A stretch of 9,308 nt of DNA from Actinomycetota bacterium (GCA_005883255.1 VAXS01000052.1:1-9308); one strand, 5' to 3'; shown: positions 1-6,259, counted from the first letter of the stretch. The notes: a model not told the origin generated them from the sequence alone. Numbers and translations are program-made.

Positions 1-1
1 G

Positions 2-562
2 CAGCTGGGCGGGATCCTGGAGAACGACGCGGCGGACAAGGCCGCTCGCTTCATCAACCTGTGCGACGCCTTCAACGTCCCGCTGCTCTTCCTCCAGGAC
101 GTGCCGGGCTTCATGGTGGGCACCAAGGTCGAGCGGGCCGGGATCATCCGCCACGGGGCGAAGATGCTCTACGCGGTCTCGCGCGCGACCGTGCCCAAGG
201 TCACGGTGGTGATCCGCAAGGCCTACGGCGCCGGCTACTACGTGATGTGCGGCAAGGCGTACGAGCCGGACCTGATCGTGGCCTGGCCCAGCGCCGAGAT
301 CTCGGTGATGGGCCCCGAGGGCGCGGTCAACATCATCTTCCGCAAGCAGATCGAGGCGGCGGACGACCCGGACGCGGCCCGGGCGGAGATGATCGAGGGC
401 ATCCGGCGCACGATCGACCCGTACATCGCCGCCGGCAACGCGCTGATCGACGACGTCATCGACCCGCGCGAGACGCGCCCCACGGTGATCCGCGCGCTGG
501 AGATGGCGCAGACCAAGCGCGTCGAGCGCCCGTGGAAGAAGCACGGGGTGATGCCGGTATGA
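2..562 (+). CDS. Acyl-CoA carboxylase beta (carboxyltransferase) subunit, 3' part
   Basis: This is the C-terminal 186 residues of a biotin-dependent carboxyltransferase; the frame is open to the left edge, so the N-terminal half or more lies outside. Enzymes of this family move CO2 from carboxybiotin to an acyl-CoA such as propionyl-, acetyl- or methylcrotonyl-CoA, in the cytoplasm, with a biotin-carrying alpha subunit that is not in this window. Visible signatures are LFLQDVPGFMVGTKVE, the glycine-rich GAGYYVMCGKAYEPD stretch that shapes the acyl-CoA/oxyanion site, AWPSAEISVMGPEGAVNI and the family-typical end KKHGVMPV. The family is clear; the acyl substrate cannot be read from this fragment. 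Propionyl- or medium-chain acyl-CoA carboxylase is most likely. Its TGA overlaps the ATG of the next gene (ATGA at 559-562), so it belongs to the same operon as the following acyl-CoA genes. Confidence 0.93.
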   Translation, partial: QLGGILENDAADKAARFINLCDAFNVPLLFLQDVPGFMVGTKVERAGIIRHGAKMLYAVSRATVPKVTVVIRKAYGAGYYVMCGKAYEPDLIVAWPSAEISVMGPEGAVNIIFRKQIEAADDPDAARAEMIEGIRRTIDPYIAAGNALIDDVIDPRETRPTVIRALEMAQTKRVERPWKKHGVMPV

Positions 563-1026
563 GCGTCGGCCAGAGGATCGCGGCGGCCTCCAACCGCTTC
601 TACCTGCGGGTCCGGCATCCCGAAGCGTTCCGGGCGGCGGCCGAGCCCGGCACCGCGCACGACTTCGCGGCGCTGGCGGGGCACAAGTACTGCCTGCTGA
701 CCACGTTCAGGCGCGACGGCACCCCGGTCCCCACGCCGGTGTGGTTCGGCGTCGGCGAGGGGCGGCTCTACGTCCGCACGGAGGCCGCGGTGGGAAAGGT
801 CAAGCGGATCCGCAACGACCCCCACGTCCGCATCGCGCCCTGCACGTTCCGCGGCAAGCCGCTCGGTCTCACGGTCGAGGGAACGGCCCGGGTGCTGCCC
901 GCCGCGGAGGAAGAGCGCGCCGAGCGGGCGATCGCCGCCAACTACGGCCTGGGCCGCCGGCTCTACGAGGGCGCCGGCGGCGGCATGGGAATCGAGCTGG
1001 TGTACCTGGAGGTCACTCCCGCGTGA
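559..1026 (+). CDS. PPOX-class F420-dependent-type oxidoreductase
   Basis: A 155-residue split-barrel flavoprotein-fold protein resembling the Rv2061-type PPOX group of actinobacteria, whose members are thought to use coenzyme F420 (or flavin) to reduce or oxidise small molecules. The signature runs from about residue 42: HKYCLLTTFRRDGTPVPTPV (42-61), then LYVRTEAAVGKVKRIRNDP (70-88, the basic cofactor-phosphate-binding strand), VRIAPC (90-95) and the RGKPLGLTVEGTAR strand (98-111). The start is ATG at 559, overlapping the upstream stop by four bases, with a purine-rich ACGGGGTG about eight bases before it. A 40-residue leader precedes the fold core, normal for this group. Its stop overlaps the next gene in the same manner. 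Physiological substrate is unknown; F420 use is inferred from family, since no F420-biosynthesis gene is visible here. Confidence 0.85.
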   Translation: MSVGQRIAAASNRFYLRVRHPEAFRAAAEPGTAHDFAALAGHKYCLLTTFRRDGTPVPTPVWFGVGEGRLYVRTEAAVGKVKRIRNDPHVRIAPCTFRGKPLGLTVEGTARVLPAAEEERAERAIAANYGLGRRLYEGAGGGMGIELVYLEVTPA

Positions 1027-1928
1027 GCGTCGAGGATCCAGTGGTCATCACCTGCTCGATCTCCGGCGCGATCGCCAACCGCGACCAGTGCCCGGCGATC
1101 CCCTACACGCCCCAGGAGTACGGGGCGGAGGCCCGGCGGATCGTGGACGAGGGCGGGACGATGATCCACATCCACGCCCGCAAGCCGGACGGCGCTCCCT
1201 CCTATGAGGTCGAGGACTTCCGGGCGATCACCGAGGCGATCCTGGGCGAGGTCGACGACGTCATCGTCAACTACTCGACCGGCGCGATCGGCGTCCCGGT
1301 GGAGAAGCGGCTCGCCTACCTGCGGGCGCTGCGGCCCGAGGTGGCGGCGCTGAACATGGGCTCGATGAACTACGCGAAGTACTCGCGCGCGCGCAAGGAC
1401 TTCGTCTTCCAGACGGTGTTCACCAACCCGTTCGACGAGATCATCGAGTTCCTGCGGGCGATGAACGAGCTGGGCATCAAGCCCGAGCACGAGTGCTTCG
1501 ACCTGGGCCACGTCGGGTCGCTGCCGCCGCTGCTGGACATGGGGGTGCTCGAGCCGCCCCTGCACGTGGACTGCGTGATGGGGGTGGTCGGCGGCGCGCC
1601 GCCCACCGCCCGCAACCTGGCGGCCATGGCCGACAACGTGCCGGCCGGCAGCCACTGGGGCGTGATCGGGATCAGCCGCGACCAGTGGCGGCTGGTGGCG
1701 GCCGCGCTCACGATCGGCGGCTCGATCCGGGTCGGGCTGGAGGACAACTTCTACCTGCCGGACGGGGAGATGGCCCGCTCCAACGGCGAGCTGATCGCCA
1801 AGGCCCGGCAGATGACCGAGGACGCCGGGCGCCGGCCGGCCACCGTGGGCGAGGCCCGCCAGCTCCTGGGCGTGGCCGACCCCACCGAGACCCGCCGGCA
1901 GGTGTCCGGCACCGGCGCGGCGGCGTGA
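1023..1928 (+). CDS. Beta-keto acid cleavage enzyme (BKACE, DUF849)
   Basis: A 301-residue TIM-barrel enzyme of the BKACE family, whose founding member Kce is 3-keto-5-aminohexanoate cleavage enzyme. These zinc enzymes condense a beta-keto acid with acetyl-CoA to give acetoacetate and a shortened acyl-CoA. Seen here are the N-terminal TCSISGAIANRDQ, the metal-binding HIH pair (His49 and His51 in GGTMIHIHARKPDG), VNYSTGAIG, the CFDLGHVGSL segment, the GVVGGAPPT loop that binds acetyl-CoA in relatives, and the third metal ligand region RVGLEDNFYL with Glu240. All catalytic landmarks are intact and length is normal. The start is GTG at 1023, overlapping the upstream stop (GTGA) with GGAGG at 1008-1012 as ribosome site; GTG at 1041 is a weaker alternative. 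The cleaved keto acid is unknown. With a carboxylase and a class III CoA enzyme as neighbours, a catabolic acyl-CoA route is a reasonable inference. Confidence 0.93.
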   Translation: MSVEDPVVITCSISGAIANRDQCPAIPYTPQEYGAEARRIVDEGGTMIHIHARKPDGAPSYEVEDFRAITEAILGEVDDVIVNYSTGAIGVPVEKRLAYLRALRPEVAALNMGSMNYAKYSRARKDFVFQTVFTNPFDEIIEFLRAMNELGIKPEHECFDLGHVGSLPPLLDMGVLEPPLHVDCVMGVVGGAPPTARNLAAMADNVPAGSHWGVIGISRDQWRLVAAALTIGGSIRVGLEDNFYLPDGEMARSNGELIAKARQMTEDAGRRPATVGEARQLLGVADPTETRRQVSGTGAAA

Positions 1929-3027
1929 GCGGCAGCCCCCTCCCTCTCGAGGGCGTCCGCGTCCTCGACCTCTCGCGCCTCCTCCCCGGCGGCTTCTGCT
2001 CGCTGCTGCTGGCCGACTTCGGGGCCGACGTCCTCAAGGTCGAGGACACCGGGATGGGCGACTACGTCCGCTGGTCGTGGCCGCAGTACGAAGACGCCGC
2101 GGAGAGCGCCCGCTCGGCCTACTTCCTGGCGCTCAACCGCAACAAGCGCTCGGTCCGGGTCAACCTCAAGGAGGCCGACGGGCGGAAGGTGCTGCTGCGA
2201 CTGGCGCGCGAGGCCGACGTGCTGCTGGAGTCGTTTCGCCCGGGCGTGCTCGACCGCCTGGGGGTGGGCTACGAGCGCCTGCGCGAGGAGAACCCCCGGC
2301 TCGTCTACTGCGCGATCACCGGCTACGGCCAGGACGGCCCCTACACGCAGCGCTCCGGGCACGACATGAACTACCTGGGCCTCGTGGGGCTGCTCGGGCT
2401 CACCGGCGAGCGGGGCGGACCGCCGGTGCAGCCGGCCGGGCAGATCGCCGACCTGGGCGGCGGCGCGCTGATGGCCGCCTTTGGCATCCTCGCGGCGCTG
2501 CGCGAGCGCGACCGCTCCGGCGAGGGGCAGCTGGTCGACGTCTCCATGTCGGACGGCGCCCTGGCCTGGCTGGCGATGGTGGCGGCGCGCTACTTCGCGG
2601 ACGGCGCCGTGCCGGCCCGGGGCGAGCTCGAGCTGGCCGGCGGGATCGTGTGCTACCGCTCCTACGAGTGCGCCGACGGCTGGTTGTCGCTTGGAGCGCT
2701 GGAGCGCAAGTTCTGGCAGGCGTTCTGCCGGGGCGTCTGTCGCGAGGACCTGGTCGAGAAGCAGTTCGAGCGGCCGAGCTGGTCCGTTCGCGGGACATGG
2801 TGGTGGAGCTCGACCAGCCGGGCGCCGGCGCCGTCCGCCAGCTGGGCGTCCCGGTCAAGCTGGGTCGCACGCCGGGCGGGGTCCGGGCGCCGGGCCCGGT
2901 CCTGGGCGAGCACACCGACGAGGTCCTGGCGGGCCTCGGCTACTCGGAGAGCGAGGTGGCGGCCTTGAAGGAGTCCGGCGCCGTGGCCGGACCGGCCGCC
3001 GACGTCCACCGCTCATTCCTGGCATGA
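1925..3027 (+). pseudogene. CaiB/BaiF class III CoA-transferase or alpha-methylacyl-CoA racemase, frameshifted with internal deletion
   Basis: The start is GTG at 1925 (GTGA overlap with the previous stop). Residues 1-282 are a normal class III CoA-transferase/racemase: LSRLLPGGFCSLLLADFGADVLKVED, FRPGVLDRLG, GHDMNYL with His146, IADLGGG with Asp176, YECADGWLSLGALERKFW with Glu260. These three residues match the positions of the His/Asp/Glu active-site set of alpha-methylacyl-CoA racemase (MCR), and the Asp is also the acyl-carrying residue of the transferases. After KQFE (to 2770) this frame turns into Trp/Ser/Arg-rich nonsense that ends at 2968. The true C-terminus resumes one frame away, from about 2773: ELVRSRDMVVELDQPGAGA, QLGVPVKLGRTPGG, LGEHTDEVLAGLGY, stopping at 3027, overlapping the MerR start. 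The expected bridge of about 45-55 residues (the RTRDEW...CVEPVL region) is absent, so 3n+1 bases seem lost. Either a real deletion or an assembly error. Confidence 0.85.
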
Positions 3028-3737
3028 GCGCGACGGCGTCCACACCTCCGGACGGGCTGCTCAAGATGTCCGAGCTGGCCGAGCGCTCGGGCGTGAGCGC
3101 CGGCACGATCAAGCACTACCTGCGCGAGGGGCTGCTGCCCGAGCCGGTCAAGACGTCGCGCAACATGGCGTACTACCCGCCCGAGTTCGTGGAGCGCATC
3201 CGGCTGATCAAGCGCCTGCAGGAGGAGCGCTTCATGCCCTTGCGCCTGATCAAGGGGGTGCTGGAGGACGACCCGGACCGCGCGCGCACGCTGGTGGAGC
3301 TCGAGGACCGGATCCTCGAGCGCGCGGTGGCCGCCCAGGAGCAGGGTCGGGTCTCGCGCGCGGAGGTCCGCCGCCGCTACGACATCCCCGACAACGTGCT
3401 CGCCCGGCTGGAGGACCTGGAGATCCTGGCGCCCAACTCCCGCGGGTACGACCCCGACGACGTGAAGGTGATCGAGGCGATCTCGCGCTTCCGGGCCGGC
3501 GGCTACGACGAGGCGCTGGGCTTCACGGTGTACGACACGCTGCGCTACCGCGAGGCGCTGGGACCCCTGGTGGTGGAGGAGGTGCGGACGCTGCTGGACC
3601 GCGTCTCCCGGGAGGACGTCGAGCGCGCGGTGGAGATGATCGCCGCCGGCGCCGAGCCGCTGCGCGAGCTGGTGGGCGCGATCCACTCCAAGCTGCTGCT
3701 GGCGGAGCTGCGCCGCGCCAGCGAACGCCGCGGCTAG
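3024..3737 (+). CDS. MerR-family transcriptional regulator with a second MerR-like module
   Basis: A 237-residue regulator. Residues 13-80 are a typical MerR winged helix-turn-helix: LKMSELAERSGVSAGTIKHY, REGLLPEPVKTSRNMAYYPP, then a helix IRLIKRLQEERFMPLRLIKGVLE. A helical linker (about 85-107) follows. Residues 108-157 repeat the pattern: VSRAEVRRRYDIPDNVLARL, LEILAPNSRGYDPDDVKVIE, AISRFR. This resembles a second, more diverged MerR-like domain. The last 80 residues are alpha-helical with no recognised ligand motif and no cysteine cluster for metals. The ATG at 3024 overlaps the stop of the (broken) CoA-transferase frame; there is no Shine-Dalgarno, so translation probably depends on coupling, which would be weakened if the upstream frame really is shifted. 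As the last gene of an acyl-CoA operon it likely regulates that operon in response to an acyl-CoA or related metabolite; this is inference. Confidence 0.88.
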   Translation: MSATASTPPDGLLKMSELAERSGVSAGTIKHYLREGLLPEPVKTSRNMAYYPPEFVERIRLIKRLQEERFMPLRLIKGVLEDDPDRARTLVELEDRILERAVAAQEQGRVSRAEVRRRYDIPDNVLARLEDLEILAPNSRGYDPDDVKVIEAISRFRAGGYDEALGFTVYDTLRYREALGPLVVEEVRTLLDRVSREDVERAVEMIAAGAEPLRELVGAIHSKLLLAELRRASERRG

Positions 3738-3740
3738 GTC

Positions 3741-4598
3741 TCACCACACGACCTCGTGGCGCTCGGTCACGCCGAAGCCTTCGACGAGCTCGATTCCTCC
3801 GGGCAGCGAGCCGGCGAACGTGCCGAAGGGCTGCTCGTAGTCGCTGCGGAACAGGAGGAGGCGGTCGCGGCGGCGGCGGGTGGCCTCGGCGGTGAAGCGG
3901 AGTCGCTGGCCGCCGGCGAACGCGATCTCGTGCAGGTCGGCGGCGAAGCGGGCGGGCGGGACCTGGGTCGGGACGCCGTCGAGCCACATCGTCCGCTCGC
4001 TGGCGTCGGGATCGTCGTGGATCCCGTCGACCAGGTTCCAGGCCAGCGCGCGGCCGTCCGCCGCCGCGCCCACGCCGGCCGACCAGCGCCAGGCGGTGTG
4101 CCGGTCGTGGTAGCCGGCGCTGTCGTCCACGACGGCCCGCGCGACGAGCTCGCGCTCGCGGCCGCCCAGCCGCACGCGCCCCTGAACGGGAACGCCGCCC
4201 TGCTTACGGGTCCAGACGTAGGCGCCGCCGGCCGGCGAGACCACCTCGACCCCCGGCCCCTCGTCCAGTCGCAGGTCGATCTCCACGTCGCCGTCGCGGA
4301 CCCGAAGCGAGCCGGGTCGCTCGACCTGCACGGCCCGGCGACCGCGCGCCAGTCGCGTGCGCTCGTACAGCCGCCTGGCGGGGCGGTCCCACACCGCCCA
4401 CCAGACCTGCCAGGCCGGGCCGACGTGGACCGAGCCGGCGCAGAGCATGAGCTCCGGTCCGTACACGCCGACGTAGCGCCAGCGCTTGAGCAGCCGCCCC
4501 GCCCGGATCAGCGGCATCCGCGCCGGCGGGAGCGCGAGGCCGTCCGGCCGCCCCGGGCCGGGCCCCCGCCAGGGAAGGCCGGGCAGGCGGTCACCCAT
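3741..4598 (-). CDS. DUF2804 family protein
   Basis: A 285-residue protein recognisable as DUF2804, a family of unknown function with a beta-rich, lipocalin-like predicted fold. Landmarks: LKRWRYVGVYGPELMLCAGS (37-56), VWWAVWDRPARRLYERT (65-81), WTRKQGGVPVQG (129-140), the most conserved block DDSAGYHDRHTAWRWSAGVG (158-177), NLVDGIHDDPDASERT (188-203), and the C-terminal QPFGTFAGSLPGGIELVEGFGV. No signal peptide or membrane helix is evident. The start chosen is ATG at 4598-4596, with GTGAGGGCGG just upstream on the minus strand; an in-frame ATG at 4658 would add 20 Arg/Ala-rich residues that do not look like the family. It is monocistronic here: convergent with the MerR gene (3-base gap) and divergent from the nitrilase, whose promoter region it shares. 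Some members sit near lipid-metabolism genes, so a role with a hydrophobic ligand is possible but unproven. Confidence 0.85.
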   Translation of the reverse strand: MGDRLPGLPWRGPGPGRPDGLALPPARMPLIRAGRLLKRWRYVGVYGPELMLCAGSVHVGPAWQVWWAVWDRPARRLYERTRLARGRRAVQVERPGSLRVRDGDVEIDLRLDEGPGVEVVSPAGGAYVWTRKQGGVPVQGRVRLGGRERELVARAVVDDSAGYHDRHTAWRWSAGVGAAADGRALAWNLVDGIHDDPDASERTMWLDGVPTQVPPARFAADLHEIAFAGGQRLRFTAEATRRRRDRLLLFRSDYEQPFGTFAGSLPGGIELVEGFGVTERHEVVW

Positions 4599-4693
4599 GC
4601 CGACCGCCCTCACCCGCCGCCACTGCGCCGCGCCAGCCATCGCCCGACGCTGGGCCACCGCCCGCCCGGCGAGTTTTCGCGGGGGTGCCCGGG
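4599..4693. other. Divergent intergenic region, DUF2804 side
   Basis: The gene-free stretch between the DUF2804 start and the nitrilase promoter is very GC-rich. It must hold the DUF2804 promoter on the minus strand, but I see no convincing -10/-35 pair there; the only AT-richer patch is near 4671-4680. Minus-strand GTGAGGGCGG at about 4606-4615 may be the DUF2804 ribosome site. Confidence 0.4.
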
Positions 4694-4699
4694 TATGCT
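4694..4699 (+). promoter_or_regulatory. Candidate -10 box of the nitrilase-tetR promoter
   Basis: TATGCT lies in the divergent gap between the DUF2804 and nitrilase genes, and it is one of the few AT-containing stretches there. It would place the transcription start near 4705-4709, right at the left edge of the palindrome at 4708-4727. A -35 element is not convincing; the AT-richer GAGTTTTCGC at 4671-4680 lies at roughly the right distance but matches TTGACA poorly. Confidence 0.5.
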
Positions 4700-4707
4700 T
4701 CTCGGGT

Positions 4708-4727
4708 GATTGACTGACCAGTCAATC
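4708..4727. promoter_or_regulatory. TetR-type operator palindrome
   Basis: GATTGACT (4708-4715), spacer GACC, AGTCAATC (4720-4727): two perfect 8-bp arms around a 4-bp centre. Length, symmetry and the TGAC...GTCA core are those of operators bound by FadR/AcrR-like TetR regulators. The site covers the predicted transcription start downstream of the -10 box, where a bound repressor would block initiation. The TetR gene at 5600-6223 is the second gene of this same transcript and is the obvious candidate binder, giving negative autoregulation. The palindrome is seen directly; the protein that binds it is inferred. Confidence 0.75.
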
Positions 4728-4741
4728 CAATCAGGGAGACC

Positions 4742-4749
4742 AGGAGGGG
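4742..4749 (+). promoter_or_regulatory. Strong Shine-Dalgarno deciding a CTG start
   Basis: AGGAGGGG ends eight bases before CTG at 4758. It is the best ribosome-binding sequence in the window. There is no ATG, GTG or TTG at a proper distance after it; the only in-frame candidate is CTG 4758. This supports that codon as the nitrilase start over TTG 4710, which lies upstream of the Shine-Dalgarno. Confidence 0.65.
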
Positions 4750-4757
4750 AGTTCCCG

Positions 4758-5600
4758 CTGCGCGCGGCCGCCATCCAACTCAACAGTACGGGCGACGCTA
4801 CCCGCAACCGGGGTTCCGCTGAGCGGCTGGTGCGGGAGGCCGCCGGGGACGGGGCGCAACTGATCGTCCTCCCCGAGAAGTGGAACCGCATCGACGAGCC
4901 CGAGCGGATGACCGCCGGCGCCGAGCCGCTGGACGGCCCCTCGATCGAGTGGGCGCGCGACCTGGCGCGCGAGCTGCGCGTCGACCTCGTGGCCGGCTCG
5001 ATCGTCGAGCGCGCCGAGGACGGCGGCCTGCCCTACAACACCAGCGTCCACGTCGGCCCCGACGGCGAGCCGCGCGGCGTCTACCGCAAGCTCCACCTGT
5101 TCGACGTCGAGGTGGGCGGGACCGTCTACCGCGAGTCCGACTCCGAGCGCCCGGGCGACGAGATCGTGGTCTCCCAGCTGGCGGACGGCACCGCCCTGGG
5201 GATGACGGTCTGCTACGACCTGCGCTTCCCCGAGCTGTTCCGCATCCTGGCGGTGCGGGGCGCGCGGGTGATCGTCGTCCCCAGCGCCTTCACGCTGGCC
5301 ACCACCCGCGACCACTGGGAGGTGCTCGTGCGGGCCCGGGCGATCGAGGACCAGGCGTTCGTGGTGGCGCCCAACCAGATCGGCGAGCACTACGCCGGCC
5401 ACCGCTCGGGCGGGCGCTCGCTGATCGTCGACCCCTGGGGACTGGTGCTCGCTCAGGCGCCCGACCGCGAGGCCGTCGCGGTGGCCGACCTCGACCTCGC
5501 CGCCCAGGACGACGTGCGCGCCCGGCTGCCCTCGCTGGCCAACCGCCGCGAGGACGCCTATCGCTGGCCGAGCCCGGCCACCGCGGAGGTGCCCGCCTGA
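4758..5600 (+). CDS. Nitrilase-superfamily carbon-nitrogen hydrolase (omega-amidase/Nit-like)
   Basis: A cytoplasmic amidohydrolase of 280 residues if read from CTG 4758, the usual size for this family. The Glu-Lys-Cys catalytic triad is intact: Glu40 in LIVLPEKW, Lys111 in YRKLHLFD and nucleophile Cys152 in TVCYDLRFPELFR. These numbers are nearly those of Nit2/omega-amidase (E43, K112, C153). Further family marks are the N-terminal strand RAAAIQLNST, PYNTSV, VPSAFT, HWEVLVRARAIEDQAFVVAPNQ and GRSLIVDPWG. Likely reaction: hydrolysis of a small amide such as alpha-ketoglutaramate or another omega-amide; a Nit1-like amidase role on damaged metabolites is the main alternative. Start: the CTG follows AGGAGGGG by eight bases and gives the canonical N-terminus. 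TTG 4710 is in frame and would add 16 residues encoded partly by the operator. The stop overlaps the TetR start (TGATG), so both are co-transcribed. Confidence 0.9.
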   Translation: MRAAAIQLNSTGDATRNRGSAERLVREAAGDGAQLIVLPEKWNRIDEPERMTAGAEPLDGPSIEWARDLARELRVDLVAGSIVERAEDGGLPYNTSVHVGPDGEPRGVYRKLHLFDVEVGGTVYRESDSERPGDEIVVSQLADGTALGMTVCYDLRFPELFRILAVRGARVIVVPSAFTLATTRDHWEVLVRARAIEDQAFVVAPNQIGEHYAGHRSGGRSLIVDPWGLVLAQAPDREAVAVADLDLAAQDDVRARLPSLANRREDAYRWPSPATAEVPA

Positions 5601-6223
5601 TGGCCAGCACCACCCGCCAGCAGGCGGCAGCCGACAAGCGCCGCCAGATCCTCGACGCCGCCGTGCGCGTGTTCGCCCGCCAGGGATTCCACCAGTGCCG
5701 GGTGTCCGACATCGCCGACGAGGCGGGCGTGGCCTACGGCCTGGTGTACCACTACTTCGACTCCAAGGAGGAGGTGCTCGACACCCTCTTCCTCGAGCGC
5801 TGGGACGTCCTGCTGGCGATGATCGCCGAGCTCGACGCGCGCGAGGAGCTGAGCCCGCGGGAGAAGCTCTACCGCATCGCCTCGTTCATCTTCGACTCCT
5901 ACCGCCACGACCCCGAGCTCATGAAGGTGATCATCGTCGAGGTCACGCGGGCCGCCAACTCGTTCGGGCTCACGCACCTGACGAAGATCCAGGAGGCCTA
6001 CCAGGGGATCGCGCGGATCGTGGAGCGCGCGCAGGAGGAGGGGCAGTTCCACACCGGCGTCAGCGCCGAGTTCGCGGCGCTCGCGTTCTATGGCGCCGTG
6101 GAGCAGGTGCTGACCGCCTGGATCTTCGAGGTGCTGCCCCACGGCGAGGAGGACTTCGACCGGGCCAAGGAGTTCGTGGTCGAGACGGTGTGCAGCGGGC
6201 TGGACGTGGGTAGGACCGACTGA
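5600..6223 (+). CDS. TetR/AcrR-family transcriptional regulator (FadR-like)
   Basis: A 207-residue one-component repressor. The N-terminal DNA-binding domain spans residues 12-58: KRRQILDAAVRVFARQGFHQ, then the helix-turn-helix VSDIADEAGVAYGLVYHYFD followed by SKEEVL. The helical C-terminal half, with DPELMKVIIVEVTRAANSFG and LAFYGAVEQVLTAWIF, resembles the ligand-binding domains of FadR/YsiA-like acyl-CoA-responsive TetR proteins; that ligand is a guess from resemblance. The start is ATG 5600, overlapping the nitrilase stop by one base. Gene order (operator, nitrilase, tetR) and the palindrome at the promoter suggest it represses its own operon until an effector, perhaps a substrate or product of the amidase, releases it. 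A hairpin straddles its stop codon. Confidence 0.93.
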   Translation: MASTTRQQAAADKRRQILDAAVRVFARQGFHQCRVSDIADEAGVAYGLVYHYFDSKEEVLDTLFLERWDVLLAMIAELDAREELSPREKLYRIASFIFDSYRHDPELMKVIIVEVTRAANSFGLTHLTKIQEAYQGIARIVERAQEEGQFHTGVSAEFAALAFYGAVEQVLTAWIFEVLPHGEEDFDRAKEFVVETVCSGLDVGRTD

Positions 6224-6232
6224 CCTCGGTCC
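6213..6232 (+). terminator. Hairpin at the tetR stop codon, possible weak terminator
   Basis: GGACCGA (6213-6219) pairs perfectly with TCGGTCC (6226-6232) across a six-base loop, straddling the tetR TGA at 6221-6223. There is no T-run after it, so it is not a classical intrinsic terminator; high-GC actinobacteria often use such tail-less hairpins, and it sits where the nitrilase-tetR transcript should end and before the next promoter-like element. Confidence 0.35.
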
Positions 6233-6244
6233 CGCCGGTCCGAC

Positions 6245-6250
6245 TAGACT
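6245..6250 (+). promoter_or_regulatory. Candidate leaderless -10 box of the envelope cluster
   Basis: TAGACT followed by exactly nine bases and then ATG 6260. No Shine-Dalgarno lies between. The geometry fits transcription starting at or within a few bases of the start codon, common in actinobacteria. A loose -35 match (CTGACC, 6220-6225) lies 19 bases upstream within the tetR end hairpin. Confidence 0.45.
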
Positions 6251-6259
6251 GCCGCCGCG

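Noticed and set aside
238..825. 195-codon minus-strand open frame across the first two genes
   Set aside because: It lies opposite two well-conserved overlapping genes and shows no motif of its own.
2797..3027. Separate small gene starting at ATG 2797 (MVVELDQPG...)
   Set aside because: The sequence is exactly the C-terminal block of the CoA-transferase/racemase family and has no ribosome site, so it is the detached tail of the broken gene.
3738..3740. Bidirectional terminator between the convergent MerR and DUF2804 genes
   Set aside because: The gap is three bases and I see no good hairpin with a T-run across the two gene ends.
4598..4658. Upstream ATG 4658 as the start of the DUF2804 gene
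   Set aside because: It adds 20 Arg/Ala-rich residues unlike the family, whereas ATG 4598 has a purine-rich site just upstream and gives a normal N-terminus.
3756..4709. 317-codon plus-strand open frame opposite the DUF2804 gene
   Set aside because: The minus strand encodes the recognisable DUF2804 blocks; the plus-strand translation is Ala/Gly/Pro/Arg-rich without motifs and runs across the nitrilase promoter.
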